A DNA stretch of 64,000 bases from NCBI RefSeq assembly GCF_014750685.1, contig NZ_JAAXGE010000006.1, forward strand, positions 248,001 to 312,000, in the 5' to 3' direction. This document shows, piece by piece, positions 44,902 through 54,174 of the stretch. A program made the position numbers and the translations under genes. A model generated the notes under the pieces. It ran no database searches. It saw only the letters and a program-made list of their open reading frames with translations, and was not told the DNA's origin. Source of the stretch: Bacteroides sp. GM023 (GTDB taxonomy: Bacteria > Bacteroidota > Bacteroidia > Bacteroidales > Bacteroidaceae). Numbering within the stretch: position 1 is the stretch's first letter; the number at the start of each line of letters is the position of its first letter.

Positions 44902-46125
44902 ATGAAAAGAGTTGTTATCACGGGAATGGGGATTTATTCTTGCATCGGCAAGAATCTTGATGAAGTAAAAGACTCACTATACAATGGGAAATCGGGTATC
45001 GGTATAGATCCGGTACGAAAAGAGCTAGGCTATTTTTCTGCGCTGACGGGCATTCTGGAACGTCCCGACCTGAAGAAATTGCTGGACCGACGCAAACGTC
45101 TTTGCTTGCCGGAACAGGGAGAATATGCCTATCTTGCCACATTAGAAGCTTTCCGCAATGCAGGCATTGACGAGACCTTCCTTGAAAACAACGAAGTCGG
45201 TATCTTATATGGCAATGACAGTAGCGCTTCTCCTGTCATCAATGCAGTAGACATTATCCGCGAAAAAAAGAACACGGCACTGGTCGGTTCCGGTTCTATC
45301 TTCCAGTCAATGAATTCTACCGTAACAATGAATCTGTCTGTCATCTTTAAGTTGAGAGGAGTAAACTTTACTATTGCAGGGGCTTGTGCCAGCGGTTCAC
45401 ATGCTATCGGCATGGGATACCTGCTCATTAAATCGGGATTACAGGACTGTATTTTATGTGGTGGCGCACAGGAAGTGAATCCTTATGCCGTTGGCAGTTT
45501 TGACGGATTAAGCGCATTTTCCACTCAGGAAGCAGAGCCGGGAAAAGCTTCGAAGCCTTTCGACAAGCGACGTGACGGACTGATTCCGAGTGGCGGAGCT
45601 GCCAGCCTGGTACTCGAAAGCTACGAATCGGCAGTTAAAAGAGGGGCTCCTATTTTGGCCGAGGTGATCGGTTACGGTTTTTCATCCAATGGGGAGCATA
45701 TCTCCGTGCCGAATGTAGACGGGCCTAAGCGTTCTCTTCAAATGGCAATCAGGGACGCGGGTGTCGCACTCGACAGGATTAAATATATTAATGCACACGC
45801 CACTTCAACTCCCGTAGGCGATTTGAATGAAGCGAAAGCCATAGCGGAAGTATTCGAAGGACACCACCCATATGTAACTTCTACAAAGTCCATGACAGGG
45901 CATGAAATGTGGATGGCAGGTGCCAGTGAAGTAATCTACTCCACACTGATGATGAACAACGGCTTCATTGCTCCTAACCTCAACTTCGAAGAACCGGACG
46001 AGGCATCGGCACAATTGAATATTCCGGCACAACGGGTAGATTTGGAATTTGACACATTCCTGTCCAACTCATTCGGATTCGGTGGTACCAACTCCACCCT
46101 GATATTGCGTAAATTTAATAAATAA
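44902..46125 (+). CDS. Beta-ketoacyl-ACP synthase (FabF-like), catalytic triad complete
   Basis: A 407-residue KAS II-type condensing enzyme with Cys162 (GACASGSHA), His299 (NAHATSTPVGD) and His334 (MTGHEMWMAGASE). It should carry out decarboxylative Claisen condensation with malonyl-ACP. Together with two more complete ketosynthases and a Cys-lacking one in the operon, it fits the several-ketosynthase arrangement of aryl polyene systems. It lies 25 bp after the reductase and 19 bp before an ACP gene. Confidence 0.93.
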   Translation: MKRVVITGMGIYSCIGKNLDEVKDSLYNGKSGIGIDPVRKELGYFSALTGILERPDLKKLLDRRKRLCLPEQGEYAYLATLEAFRNAGIDETFLENNEVGILYGNDSSASPVINAVDIIREKKNTALVGSGSIFQSMNSTVTMNLSVIFKLRGVNFTIAGACASGSHAIGMGYLLIKSGLQDCILCGGAQEVNPYAVGSFDGLSAFSTQEAEPGKASKPFDKRRDGLIPSGGAASLVLESYESAVKRGAPILAEVIGYGFSSNGEHISVPNVDGPKRSLQMAIRDAGVALDRIKYINAHATSTPVGDLNEAKAIAEVFEGHHPYVTSTKSMTGHEMWMAGASEVIYSTLMMNNGFIAPNLNFEEPDEASAQLNIPAQRVDLEFDTFLSNSFGFGGTNSTLILRKFNK

Positions 46126-46144
46126 TCGATTAAAAGAGAAATAT

Positions 46145-46396
46145 ATGACAAATGAAGAAATCATCGAAAAGATAAGGACAACTTTGGCAGAAGAGTTTGA
46201 AGTAGATATTGACGTCATCCAGCCGGATGCGCCGTTGATGGAAACTCTCGAACTGGATAGCCTGGATCTGGTAGATATGGTTGTACTGGTAGAAAAGAAC
46301 TTCGGTTTCAACGTGACCGGACAAGATTTTGCAGGTATCAAGACCTTCCAGGACTTCTACGACCTCGTTATTACTCGTATGCAGGAAGCAAAGTAA
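46145..46396 (+). CDS. Acyl carrier protein
   Basis: An 83-residue acidic four-helix ACP with phosphopantetheine Ser39 in LELDSLDLVD. One of two ACPs in the operon, probably dedicated to polyene synthesis, with its acyltransferase partner encoded 2 bp downstream. Confidence 0.93.
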   Translation: MTNEEIIEKIRTTLAEEFEVDIDVIQPDAPLMETLELDSLDLVDMVVLVEKNFGFNVTGQDFAGIKTFQDFYDLVITRMQEAK

Positions 46397-46398
46397 GC

Positions 46399-47334
46399 AT
46401 GTCGACGTGGAAAGGTAAAACCCGGGGAGGAACATTCGGATACTTATTCTTTATTTATCTGATTAAGTATCTGGGCATCACTGCCGCTTATATTTTCCTG
46501 AGCCTGGTGGTTCTTTACTTTATACCGTTTGCCCCGAAGGCGACGAAAAGTACCTGGTTTTATGCCCGCCACATTCTGAAATACAGTCGGATACGTTCTT
46601 TGAAAATGTTGCTGGACAACTATTACCGATTGGGACAGATTCTGATCGATAAGGTAGCCATCGGCAATGGAAAAGTTACCCAATACCGGTTCGAGTTCGA
46701 ACGGTATCCGGAATTTCTGCAATTACTGAATAGCGAACAAGGAGTGATTATGATTGGCGCCCATGTGGGGAATTGGGAAATAGGCGTTCCTTTCTTCGAT
46801 GATTATGGAAAGAAAATCAATATCGTGATGTATGATGCCGAGCATCGTAAAATCAAAGAGATGTTGGAGAAAAACGGGAAGGATAAGGAGTATAAGATTA
46901 TTCCGGTCAATGAAGACAACCTGACACACGTTTTCCGCATTACCGAAGCTTTGAATAAAAAAGAATATGTATGTTTCCAGGGTGACCGCTATCTGAATAA
47001 GGAAAAGTTACTGACGGGCACGCTATTAGGGCAAAAAGCCCCCTTCCCTGCCGGACCTTTCCTGCTGGCTTCGCGAATGAAAGTTCCCGTCGTGTTTTAT
47101 TTCGCGATGAGGGAACCGGGAAGAACCTACCGTTTTCATTTCATTGTAGCAGAGCCGGTGGTACGGAGTAAAGATAAAAAAGCAGAGGTTGCTCTGCTTG
47201 AACAATATACTGTTGCTCTGGAACAGATACTCAAACGTTACCCTGAACAATGGTTTAATTATTACCCATTTTGGGAGTCTGCCGGAAAGCAGTCACCGAA
47301 TCCAAAAGAGATACAAAAAGATGCAACAGAATAA
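46399..47334 (+). CDS. LpxL/HtrB-like lipid acyltransferase
   Basis: A 311-residue membrane-anchored acyltransferase with an N-terminal hydrophobic helix (~15-45) and the HX4(D/E) site His122...Glu127 in GAHVGNWEIG, followed by FQGDRYLNKE. Related proteins in polyene clusters may transfer the aryl polyene or a fatty acid onto a lipid anchor. A lipid A role cannot be excluded, but position inside the operon argues for a dedicated function. The next gene starts within its last 14 bp. Confidence 0.85.
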   Translation: MSTWKGKTRGGTFGYLFFIYLIKYLGITAAYIFLSLVVLYFIPFAPKATKSTWFYARHILKYSRIRSLKMLLDNYYRLGQILIDKVAIGNGKVTQYRFEFERYPEFLQLLNSEQGVIMIGAHVGNWEIGVPFFDDYGKKINIVMYDAEHRKIKEMLEKNGKDKEYKIIPVNEDNLTHVFRITEALNKKEYVCFQGDRYLNKEKLLTGTLLGQKAPFPAGPFLLASRMKVPVVFYFAMREPGRTYRFHFIVAEPVVRSKDKKAEVALLEQYTVALEQILKRYPEQWFNYYPFWESAGKQSPNPKEIQKDATE

Positions 47335-48391
47335 ATGTGACAAAGAACCGCTGACAGCGGTAGAAGCCCAACGACTGGCACAGGAAATAGCCTTTGGCCC
47401 CATTGTTTTTCAGGTATCACGCCTTATGCTCAAGTTCGGCATTTTCCAGTTACTCGCCGACCAACGTGGCGGTTTGACGCAAGTGGAAATCAGCAAGGCT
47501 TGCGGATTATCTTCTTATGCCACGCAGGTACTGCTGGAAGCATCGTTGACAATCGGCACTGTGTTGCTGCGCGAGGAGCGATATTCATTAGCTAAAACAG
47601 GTTGGTTCCTGCTCAATGACAAAATGGTGCGTGTCAATATGGATTTCAACCATGATGTCAATTATCTGGGAATGTTCCACCTGGAGGAAGCACTGACTAA
47701 CGGACGTCCCGAAGGATTGAAAGTATTCGGTGAATGGGGCACCATTTATGAAGGACTGTCCAGTCTACCCTCACAGGTACAGAAAAGTTGGTTTGGTTTC
47801 GACCACTATTACTCGGATTGTTCGTTCGACGAAGCACTGGCAATCGTTTTTGCCCGTCATCCCAAGACTTTGCTGGATGTGGGAGGCAATACCGGTCGGT
47901 GGGCTACGAAATGCGTGAGTTACGATGCAGCAGTGGAAGTAACCATCATGGACCTTCCGCAACAGTTGGAAATGATGCGCCGACAGACCGAAGGGTTGCC
48001 CGGAGCATCACGTATCCACGGGCACGGCGCTAACCTGCTCGATCCGGTAGTTCCTTTCCCTACGGAATTTGATGCCATTTGGATGAGCCAATTCCTCGAT
48101 TGTTTTTCAGAAGAAGAGGTGACCAGTATATTGACACGCGCGGCTTGTTCCATGAACAAGGAAAGCCGGCTTTATATCATGGAGACTTTTTGGAATCGTC
48201 AGAAGTTTGATACAGCCGCCTATTGCCTGACACAAATCAGCCTTTATTTCACAGCGATGGCAAACGGTAACAGTAAGATGTATCATTCTGATGATATGAA
48301 ACGATGTATTGAAGCGGCGGGACTGGAAGTCGAAGAGATTCACGACCATTTAGGAATGGGACACAGTATCGTACAATGTAGGCTAAAATGA
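47321..48391 (+). CDS. SAM-dependent O-methyltransferase with N-terminal dimerisation domain
   Basis: A 356-residue methyltransferase of the O-methyltransferase_2 type. A winged-helix dimerisation domain (~20-105; LMLKFGIFQLLAD, ISKACGLSSYATQVLLEASL) precedes a Rossmann domain with LLDVGGNTGRWA. It may methylate a hydroxyl of the aryl head group. ATG 47321 is chosen because an upstream in-frame Met at 47189 would add 44 non-family residues inside the acyltransferase gene. It overlaps the acyltransferase by 14 bp and the next gene by ATGA. Confidence 0.85.
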   Translation: MQQNKCDKEPLTAVEAQRLAQEIAFGPIVFQVSRLMLKFGIFQLLADQRGGLTQVEISKACGLSSYATQVLLEASLTIGTVLLREERYSLAKTGWFLLNDKMVRVNMDFNHDVNYLGMFHLEEALTNGRPEGLKVFGEWGTIYEGLSSLPSQVQKSWFGFDHYYSDCSFDEALAIVFARHPKTLLDVGGNTGRWATKCVSYDAAVEVTIMDLPQQLEMMRRQTEGLPGASRIHGHGANLLDPVVPFPTEFDAIWMSQFLDCFSEEEVTSILTRAACSMNKESRLYIMETFWNRQKFDTAAYCLTQISLYFTAMANGNSKMYHSDDMKRCIEAAGLEVEEIHDHLGMGHSIVQCRLK

Positions 48392-48822
48392 ACAGGGAAC
48401 CTATCATACATGGAGAAGGAATACTCAATCTGATTCCACAACGTCCGCCAATTGTCATGGTGGATAGTTTCTTCGGCATCGAAGAGAAGCATTCGTATTC
48501 CGGACTGACTGTCACTGATGATAATATCTTTTACGAAGAAGGGAAACTGCAGGAAGCGGGAATTATTGAACATATCGCCCAATCGGCTGCCGCACGTATC
48601 GGATTTATTTATACCCGGCAAGGTGAGAAAGTTCCGTTAGGTTTTATTGGTTCGGTGGATAAACTAAGAATCTACGACTTGCCCAAAAACGGGATGAAAT
48701 TATCAACGGAGATTACCGTCGTGCAGGAAGTATTCGACATTACGTTGATTTCCGCACAAGTGAAAGTCGAAGAAGAACCGATAGCCGAATGTAGAATGAA
48801 AATATTTATCAGGAAAGAATGA
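48388..48822 (+). CDS. FabZ/ApeP-like hotdog dehydratase, atypical active site
   Basis: A 144-residue hotdog protein. LNLIPQRPPIVMVDS matches the FabZ lead (LPHRPPFLLVD) and EHIAQSAAA matches the helix carrying the catalytic acid, but the usual GHFPxxPVxPG block is missing between them. It may be the non-canonical half of a dehydratase pair with the protein encoded at 55349. ATGA overlaps at both ends show tight coupling. Confidence 0.75.
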   Translation: MNREPIIHGEGILNLIPQRPPIVMVDSFFGIEEKHSYSGLTVTDDNIFYEEGKLQEAGIIEHIAQSAAARIGFIYTRQGEKVPLGFIGSVDKLRIYDLPKNGMKLSTEITVVQEVFDITLISAQVKVEEEPIAECRMKIFIRKE

Positions 48823-49262
48823 AACGGAAAACAAGCCAACATATAGCAGCTTTGACCAACCGAACTACATTTAAGGTACGGTTCAGTGAAATAGACTCCA
48901 TGCAGATTGTGTGGCACGGTGAGTATGTGCGCTATTTTGAAGATGGCAGAGAAGCCTTTGGCAAGCAGTACGGACTGGACTATATGAGTATTTACCGGGA
49001 AGGGTTTATGGTTCCTATTGTTGATTTGACCTGTCAGTTCAAGCAATCGCTGTCCTTCGGAGAAGAAGCGATTATCGAAACACGCTATATTGCATGCGAA
49101 GCAGCCAAAATAAGATTCGAATATGTTATCTACCGGGCTACCGACCAAAGCGTGGTTGCTACCGGAAGCACGATACAGGTATTTCTCAATCTTAATAAGG
49201 AACTGGAGCTTGTCAATCCCCCGTTTTATATGGAATGGAAAAAGAAATGGAACATCCTTTAA
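48819..49262 (+). CDS. YbgC-like acyl-ACP/CoA thioesterase
   Basis: A 147-residue 4HBT thioesterase. FKVRFSEIDSMQIVWHGEYV carries the catalytic Asp and YFEDGREAFG the helix region. Thioesterases of this type occur in aryl polyene clusters and may release or edit acyl intermediates. It starts within ATGA of the dehydratase stop and its end overlaps the next ketosynthase gene. Confidence 0.85.
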   Translation: MKRKTSQHIAALTNRTTFKVRFSEIDSMQIVWHGEYVRYFEDGREAFGKQYGLDYMSIYREGFMVPIVDLTCQFKQSLSFGEEAIIETRYIACEAAKIRFEYVIYRATDQSVVATGSTIQVFLNLNKELELVNPPFYMEWKKKWNIL

Positions 49263-51019
49263 ACATATATATCACAGCTCATACGCTGATTAGTTCACTG
49301 GGTTTCGGCATGCAGGAAAACATAGAAGCAATTCATGCCTACCGGAGCGGAATCCGTATGCAAGAAGCCGGCCGTATTTCCGATACTCCGATTTTAGCGG
49401 GAATGATTGATTCTGCCGAATTGAAAAAACGGGCGGAACAGATGCAGATTACGGGCTATACCCGCATGGAACAACTATTCATGTTGTCTATCCAAGAGGT
49501 GATTGCACAATCGGGTGTCAATCTTCGAGAACCGGAATGTGCTTTATTACTCTCTACCACCAAAGGGAATGTCGAATTATTAAGTGAATTGGTTTGTTCG
49601 GATGAGTCTGAAAATCTTCCCCAAATCCCAGCTGACAGTCCGGCATTTCTTTGGAAAATGGCGGAACGAATCGGAGAGTTTTTTGAAGCAGACAATCAGG
49701 TAGAAGTTATTTCCAATGCTTGCATATCAGGTGTCTCAGCACTCATCGTCGCAAAGAGATGGATAGAATCGGGACGTTACAAACGGGTTATTGTGGCCGG
49801 TGGAGATATTCTTTCTCATTTTATCACCAGCGGATTCCTGTCCTTCAGGTCTGTCAGCGCACAACGATGCCGGCCTTACGATATCCAACGGGACGGATTA
49901 AGCTTGGGAGAAGCCTGTGGAGCTGTTTTATTAGAAACTCAGGGGAGCGGGAACGATATTATTCTCTCCGGTGGAGCTATCAGCAATGATGCCAATCACA
50001 TATCCGGCCCTTCCCGGACGGGAGACGGATTGGTACTCGCCATCAACCAGGCAATGGAAGAAGCCGGGGTGGTTTCCGAAAACATCAGTTTTATCAATGC
50101 ACACGGGACAGCTACGGTCTACAATGATGAAATGGAATCCAAAGCAATACACCTGGCCGGATTATCCACAGTTCCTGTGAATAGTTTAAAACCTTACTTC
50201 GGGCATACATTAGGAGCTTCGGGTATCATCGAAACCATCTTTTGCATAGAGCAACTAAAAGAAAATATATTCTACGGGACTTTAGGGTACGAAACACTCG
50301 GTGTCCCTATGCCTGTCACTGTCTACGGCACACACCAACCAATGAAAATGGAATGTTGTATCAAGACCGCTTCCGGTTTCGGCGGATGTAATGCCGCACT
50401 CGTTTTATCCCGTTCGGTTAGCCATCGGAAGCAGACATCCTTCGATAAAGCACTTTCCGAATCGGCAAACAGAATCGTTATCAGGCCGGGAGTAGTAGAA
50501 TTCAACGGAACAACGATATTCAGTTCTTCGGAGACAGCCTTTGCACCGTTCATCCGGGAAGCATATAAGAACCTCGGAGAAAACAATATGAAGTTCTACA
50601 AGATGGATAATCTTTGTAAACTGGGATATGTAGCTGCGGGATACTTGCTGAAAGATGTCAATTATCAACCGGAGGAGATTGGAATCATCCTGGCCAACGC
50701 TTCTTCATCATTGGATACAGATTGCAAACATCAGGCTATCATCAGCAAAGAAGGTGATAAAGATGCCAGCCCCGCTGTTTTTGTATACACTCTTCCTAAT
50801 GTAGTGCTGGGCGAAATCTGCATCCGGCACAAGATAAAGGGAGAAAACACTTTTTTTGTATGTCCGCATTACGACTCTGACTTATTGGAAGATTACGCAC
50901 GTATCGTAATGTCCAAAGGCAAGTTACGCACATGTGTCATAGGCTGGTGCGAATTGATGGACGGACAGTATCAGGCAGAATTTAAACAACTTAATAATAG
51001 AACAACGATTTATGGATAA
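49235..51019 (+). CDS. Beta-ketoacyl synthase with an extra C-terminal thiolase-fold half domain
   Basis: A 594-residue protein. Residues ~8-390 are a complete ketosynthase with Cys163 (NACISGVSA), His290 (NAHGTATVYND) and His324 (FGHTLGASG). About 190 more residues resemble a ketosynthase N-terminal half (IGIILANASSSLDTD, FVYTLPNVVLGEICI, FFVCPHYDSD) without a clear nucleophile, which may act in dimer or ACP contact. It overlaps the thioesterase gene by 28 bp (16 bp if translation begins at the Met at codon 5) and the next ACP gene by 8 bp. Confidence 0.88.
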   Translation: MEKEMEHPLNIYITAHTLISSLGFGMQENIEAIHAYRSGIRMQEAGRISDTPILAGMIDSAELKKRAEQMQITGYTRMEQLFMLSIQEVIAQSGVNLREPECALLLSTTKGNVELLSELVCSDESENLPQIPADSPAFLWKMAERIGEFFEADNQVEVISNACISGVSALIVAKRWIESGRYKRVIVAGGDILSHFITSGFLSFRSVSAQRCRPYDIQRDGLSLGEACGAVLLETQGSGNDIILSGGAISNDANHISGPSRTGDGLVLAINQAMEEAGVVSENISFINAHGTATVYNDEMESKAIHLAGLSTVPVNSLKPYFGHTLGASGIIETIFCIEQLKENIFYGTLGYETLGVPMPVTVYGTHQPMKMECCIKTASGFGGCNAALVLSRSVSHRKQTSFDKALSESANRIVIRPGVVEFNGTTIFSSSETAFAPFIREAYKNLGENNMKFYKMDNLCKLGYVAAGYLLKDVNYQPEEIGIILANASSSLDTDCKHQAIISKEGDKDASPAVFVYTLPNVVLGEICIRHKIKGENTFFVCPHYDSDLLEDYARIVMSKGKLRTCVIGWCELMDGQYQAEFKQLNNRTTIYG

Positions 51020-51293
51020 TTTGAATCAAGCGCAAAGAGAACTGATGGACGAAGTGAAAGGTAAACTTATTGAAGAGTTGAACCTGGAAGAAATCACTCC
51101 GAAGGATATTGACGATGAAGCTCCCCTGTTCGGAGACGAAGGTCTCGGACTCGATTCCATCGACGCACTCGAAATCATTCTGATTCTTGAACGTGAATAC
51201 GGAATTAAAATAGAGAACCCGGGCGAAGGAAAGCAAATCTTCTACTCTGTACGTACATTGACTGATTTTATTATAGCCAATCGCAAAGCCTAA
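51012..51293 (+). CDS. Acyl carrier protein
   Basis: A 93-residue ACP with phosphopantetheine Ser49 in GLGLDSIDALE. It is the second ACP of the operon, coupled to the ketosynthases on either side (8-bp overlap upstream, 3-bp gap downstream). Two ACPs are normal in aryl polyene pathways. Confidence 0.93.
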   Translation: MDNLNQAQRELMDEVKGKLIEELNLEEITPKDIDDEAPLFGDEGLGLDSIDALEIILILEREYGIKIENPGEGKQIFYSVRTLTDFIIANRKA

Positions 51294-51296
51294 CTC

Positions 51297-52523
51297 ATGA
51301 AGATTTACGTCACCGGATTGGGAGTTGTTTCAGGCATCGGCATCGGGGTTTCCGAAAATATAGAGGCTTTGAGACAAGGCAAACATGGCATCGGCAAAGT
51401 TACTCTTTTTCCGACCGCTCTTGACGTACCCGTATCCGAAGTGAAACGTAGCAATGAGGAACTTAAACAACTGTTATCCATCCCCTCACAGCAGACCATC
51501 TCACGCACAGCATTATTGGGAATGGTAGCAGCGAAAGAAGCATTGGAAGATTCCAGGCTCAATTTGTTGTTATCCCGACCGTCCCAACAACCATTGCGTA
51601 TCGGTTTTATTTCCGCAACTTCCGTTGGCGGCATGGATTTAAGCGAACATTTCTACGAATCTTTTAAAGAAAACCCGGCACGGGGACGATTGCGGGAAGT
51701 CATCTCACATGATTGTGGCGCAAGTACGGAACAGATTGCTTCCTACTTGGGAATCAGTGACTTCATAACAACTATCAGCACAGCCTGTTCGTCAGCAGCC
51801 AATGCCATCATGTTGGGAGCAAGGATGATAAAGCACGGACTACTGGATGCCGCAATTGTCGGAGGAACAGATGCACTTTGCCGGTTCACCCTGAATGGCT
51901 TCAACTCTCTGATGATTTTAGATAAAGCACACTGCCGTCCTTTTGACCGGTCACGAACCGGACTTAATCTCGGAGAAGGTGCAGGATACTTAGTACTTCA
52001 ATCGGAAAGTTCTCTCCAAAGAACACCTTATTGCGAACTTAGCGGATACGCCAATACAAACGAAGCCTATCACCAAACGGGAAGTTCGCCCGAAGGAGAC
52101 GGCGCTTTTTTGTCAATGAGCGAAGCTATCGCCTCAAGCGGTATTGCTCCCGAAGAAATAGACTATATCAACGTGCATGGCACGGGGACTCCCGGCAACG
52201 ATGCATCGGAAGGTATGGCATTGCGGAGAATCTTTGGAAAACACGTACCACCGTTTAGTTCGCTAAAAGCTTTTATCGGACATACCTTAGGAGCTTCTGA
52301 AGGAATTGAAGCGGTATACTCTGTCCTTTCCATATATAAAGGTATGATTTATCCGAACCTGAACTTCACGGACGCTATGCCGGAGACGGAATTGATTCCG
52401 GAAACGTCTTTCCGGGAAGGAGTCCCTGTTCGCCACGTATTATCCAATTCTTTCGGTTTCGGCGGGAATGACTCATCGCTTCTCTTTTCCGCTACGAATA
52501 TGCGCCAACAAACGAATCTTTAA
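51297..52523 (+). CDS. Beta-ketoacyl-ACP synthase, complete triad
   Basis: A 408-residue FabF-like enzyme with Cys164 (STACSSAANA), His294 (NVHGTGTPGND) and His329 (FIGHTLGASEG). The sequence KPF-type segment CRPFDRSRTGLNLGEGAGYLVL is typical. Placed directly before the Cys-lacking homologue, it is the likely catalytic partner in a KS-chain-length-factor pair. Confidence 0.92.
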   Translation: MKIYVTGLGVVSGIGIGVSENIEALRQGKHGIGKVTLFPTALDVPVSEVKRSNEELKQLLSIPSQQTISRTALLGMVAAKEALEDSRLNLLLSRPSQQPLRIGFISATSVGGMDLSEHFYESFKENPARGRLREVISHDCGASTEQIASYLGISDFITTISTACSSAANAIMLGARMIKHGLLDAAIVGGTDALCRFTLNGFNSLMILDKAHCRPFDRSRTGLNLGEGAGYLVLQSESSLQRTPYCELSGYANTNEAYHQTGSSPEGDGAFLSMSEAIASSGIAPEEIDYINVHGTGTPGNDASEGMALRRIFGKHVPPFSSLKAFIGHTLGASEGIEAVYSVLSIYKGMIYPNLNFTDAMPETELIPETSFREGVPVRHVLSNSFGFGGNDSSLLFSATNMRQQTNL

Positions 52524-52529
52524 GTATTT

Positions 52530-53486
52530 ATGCCTATGCAGCCAGTCTATATCCAACGTATCGCTTCCATTCATCCACAAGGATATGCGGAAAACCATCC
52601 TTATCTTCAGGCTTGCGAACCCGACTATAAGGATATAATTACCAATGCAACCTTGCGCAGACGTATGAGCCGTATCGTGAAAATGGGTGTAGCCTGTGGA
52701 TTGGAATGTATGGGCGAACTATCTCCCGAAAAGATAAAGGGAATCATTACGGCAACCGGACTTGGTTGTCTGGTAGATACAGAGAAATTCCTGAATACGC
52801 TGATAGATAATGAAGAACGGATGCTAAACCCTACCCCCTTCATCCAGTCAACGTTCAATACCATTGGTGCACAAATTGCCTTAATTCGCCAGGTTCACGC
52901 CTACAACATGACTTATGTTCATCGTGGATTGAGCTTTGAGAGTGCCTTATTGGATGCCATGATGAAAATTTGGGAAGGAGACGGGCAGATACTCGTAGGG
53001 GCTATGGATGAAATGACAAATACCAGTTATACCATTCAGAAACGGCTGGGAATACTAAAAGGGATAGAAGCTGGAGAAGGCGCCCAATTTTTCCTGCTTA
53101 GCCGGGAAGCCGGAGAACATCCACTGGCTGAAATAAGCGGACTCGAAACTTTCACCGGGCAGCAAACGGCAGAAGAAATCAAAAGCCGGACAATCCGCTT
53201 TCTACAAAGAAACGGCTTGGATAGCCGGGATATTCAGTGGCTGGTAACCGGAAAGAACCGTACTGAGAAAGATTGTATTTATGAAGAGCTTGAAACAAAC
53301 CTCTTCCCGGAAAGTATTCATCTCAGTTTTAAAGACGAATGCGGCGAATATCCCACCGCCTCATCGTACGCAGTATGGAAAGTAGTGAAAGAAGCGGAGA
53401 ACTGCACCGTTTCTACAAACATATTGATTTATAATCATCACCACTCCATCAATCATTCTTTGATTCTAATCCGGAAAAACGTATGA
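52530..53486 (+). CDS. Ketosynthase-like chain-length-factor subunit (no active-site Cys)
   Basis: A 318-residue divergent ketosynthase homologue. Where the active enzymes have TACSS it reads YVHRGLSFESALLDA, so the nucleophile is absent. It keeps the overall thiolase-like pattern (GIITATGLGCLVDTEKF, GAQFFLLSREAG). Such subunits pair with an active ketosynthase to set polyene length. It is only 6 bp downstream of its probable partner and joins the deacetylase gene by ATGA. Confidence 0.8.
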   Translation: MPMQPVYIQRIASIHPQGYAENHPYLQACEPDYKDIITNATLRRRMSRIVKMGVACGLECMGELSPEKIKGIITATGLGCLVDTEKFLNTLIDNEERMLNPTPFIQSTFNTIGAQIALIRQVHAYNMTYVHRGLSFESALLDAMMKIWEGDGQILVGAMDEMTNTSYTIQKRLGILKGIEAGEGAQFFLLSREAGEHPLAEISGLETFTGQQTAEEIKSRTIRFLQRNGLDSRDIQWLVTGKNRTEKDCIYEELETNLFPESIHLSFKDECGEYPTASSYAVWKVVKEAENCTVSTNILIYNHHHSINHSLILIRKNV

Positions 53487-54163
53487 TTATCATCTGCCTT
53501 GTTCTTGCCTCACTGCTGATACTTTCTTTTCTCGTTTATGCTTCCTATAGCATTCAGTCGGGGATTTATCTCCGTTCGTTTTGCAGAAAGCGTACTACTG
53601 AAAAGATTGTAGCGCTGACTTTTGACGACGGCCCCGATCCTATACAGACTCCGAAGGTATTGCGAATATTACAGGAATATCAAACAACTGCCTGTTTCTT
53701 CTGTATCGGACACAAGATAAAAGGAAATGAAATGCTGCTTCAACAAATGATAGCAGAAGGACATATGATTGGAAATCATTCTTATAGTCACTCCGGTTTA
53801 TTCCCGCTATACAGTCTCTCTAAGATGAAAAAAGACCTGCAAACTTGTCAGTGTGAACTAGAACGAGTAACTTCGCAGCCGATGACTTTGTTTCGTCCGC
53901 CTTTCGGTGTCACCAATCCTACGATTGCAAAAGCCGTCCGGCAGCTGGGATATACCTCTATTGGATGGAATATCCGTAGCCTGGATACGCAACAGCCGGC
54001 ATCGGATAAGATACTTGACAGAATCCGGAAGGGACTTAAACCCGGTTCCATAATTTTGCTGCACGACCGAATGCCCGGCAGCGAGCTATTAGTGAAGCAA
54101 ATTCTGGATGTATTGAAAGAACAAGGATACACCGTAGTCCGGCTAGACAAACTATTGGCATAA
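53483..54163 (+). CDS. NodB-type polysaccharide deacetylase, membrane-anchored
   Basis: A 226-residue protein with an N-terminal transmembrane helix (1-22) and a NodB domain with TFDDGPD (Asp48/Asp49), His99 and His103 in HSYSHS, RPPFGV and a final LLHDR. This set is complete for a metal-dependent N-deacetylase. Its inclusion in a polyene operon, with a glycosyltransferase further on, suggests that a sugar bearing an N-acetyl group is attached and trimmed. The substrate is not known. Confidence 0.87.
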   Translation: MIIICLVLASLLILSFLVYASYSIQSGIYLRSFCRKRTTEKIVALTFDDGPDPIQTPKVLRILQEYQTTACFFCIGHKIKGNEMLLQQMIAEGHMIGNHSYSHSGLFPLYSLSKMKKDLQTCQCELERVTSQPMTLFRPPFGVTNPTIAKAVRQLGYTSIGWNIRSLDTQQPASDKILDRIRKGLKPGSIILLHDRMPGSELLVKQILDVLKEQGYTVVRLDKLLA

Positions 54164-54174
54164 AATAAAAACGT

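Noticed and set aside
47189..47320. Earlier start of the O-methyltransferase
   Set aside because: It lies inside the acyltransferase gene in another frame and the added residues are not family-like.
46399..47334. Lipid A late acyltransferase in LPS synthesis
   Set aside because: The family match is real, but overlap with polyene genes on both sides makes a dedicated role more likely.
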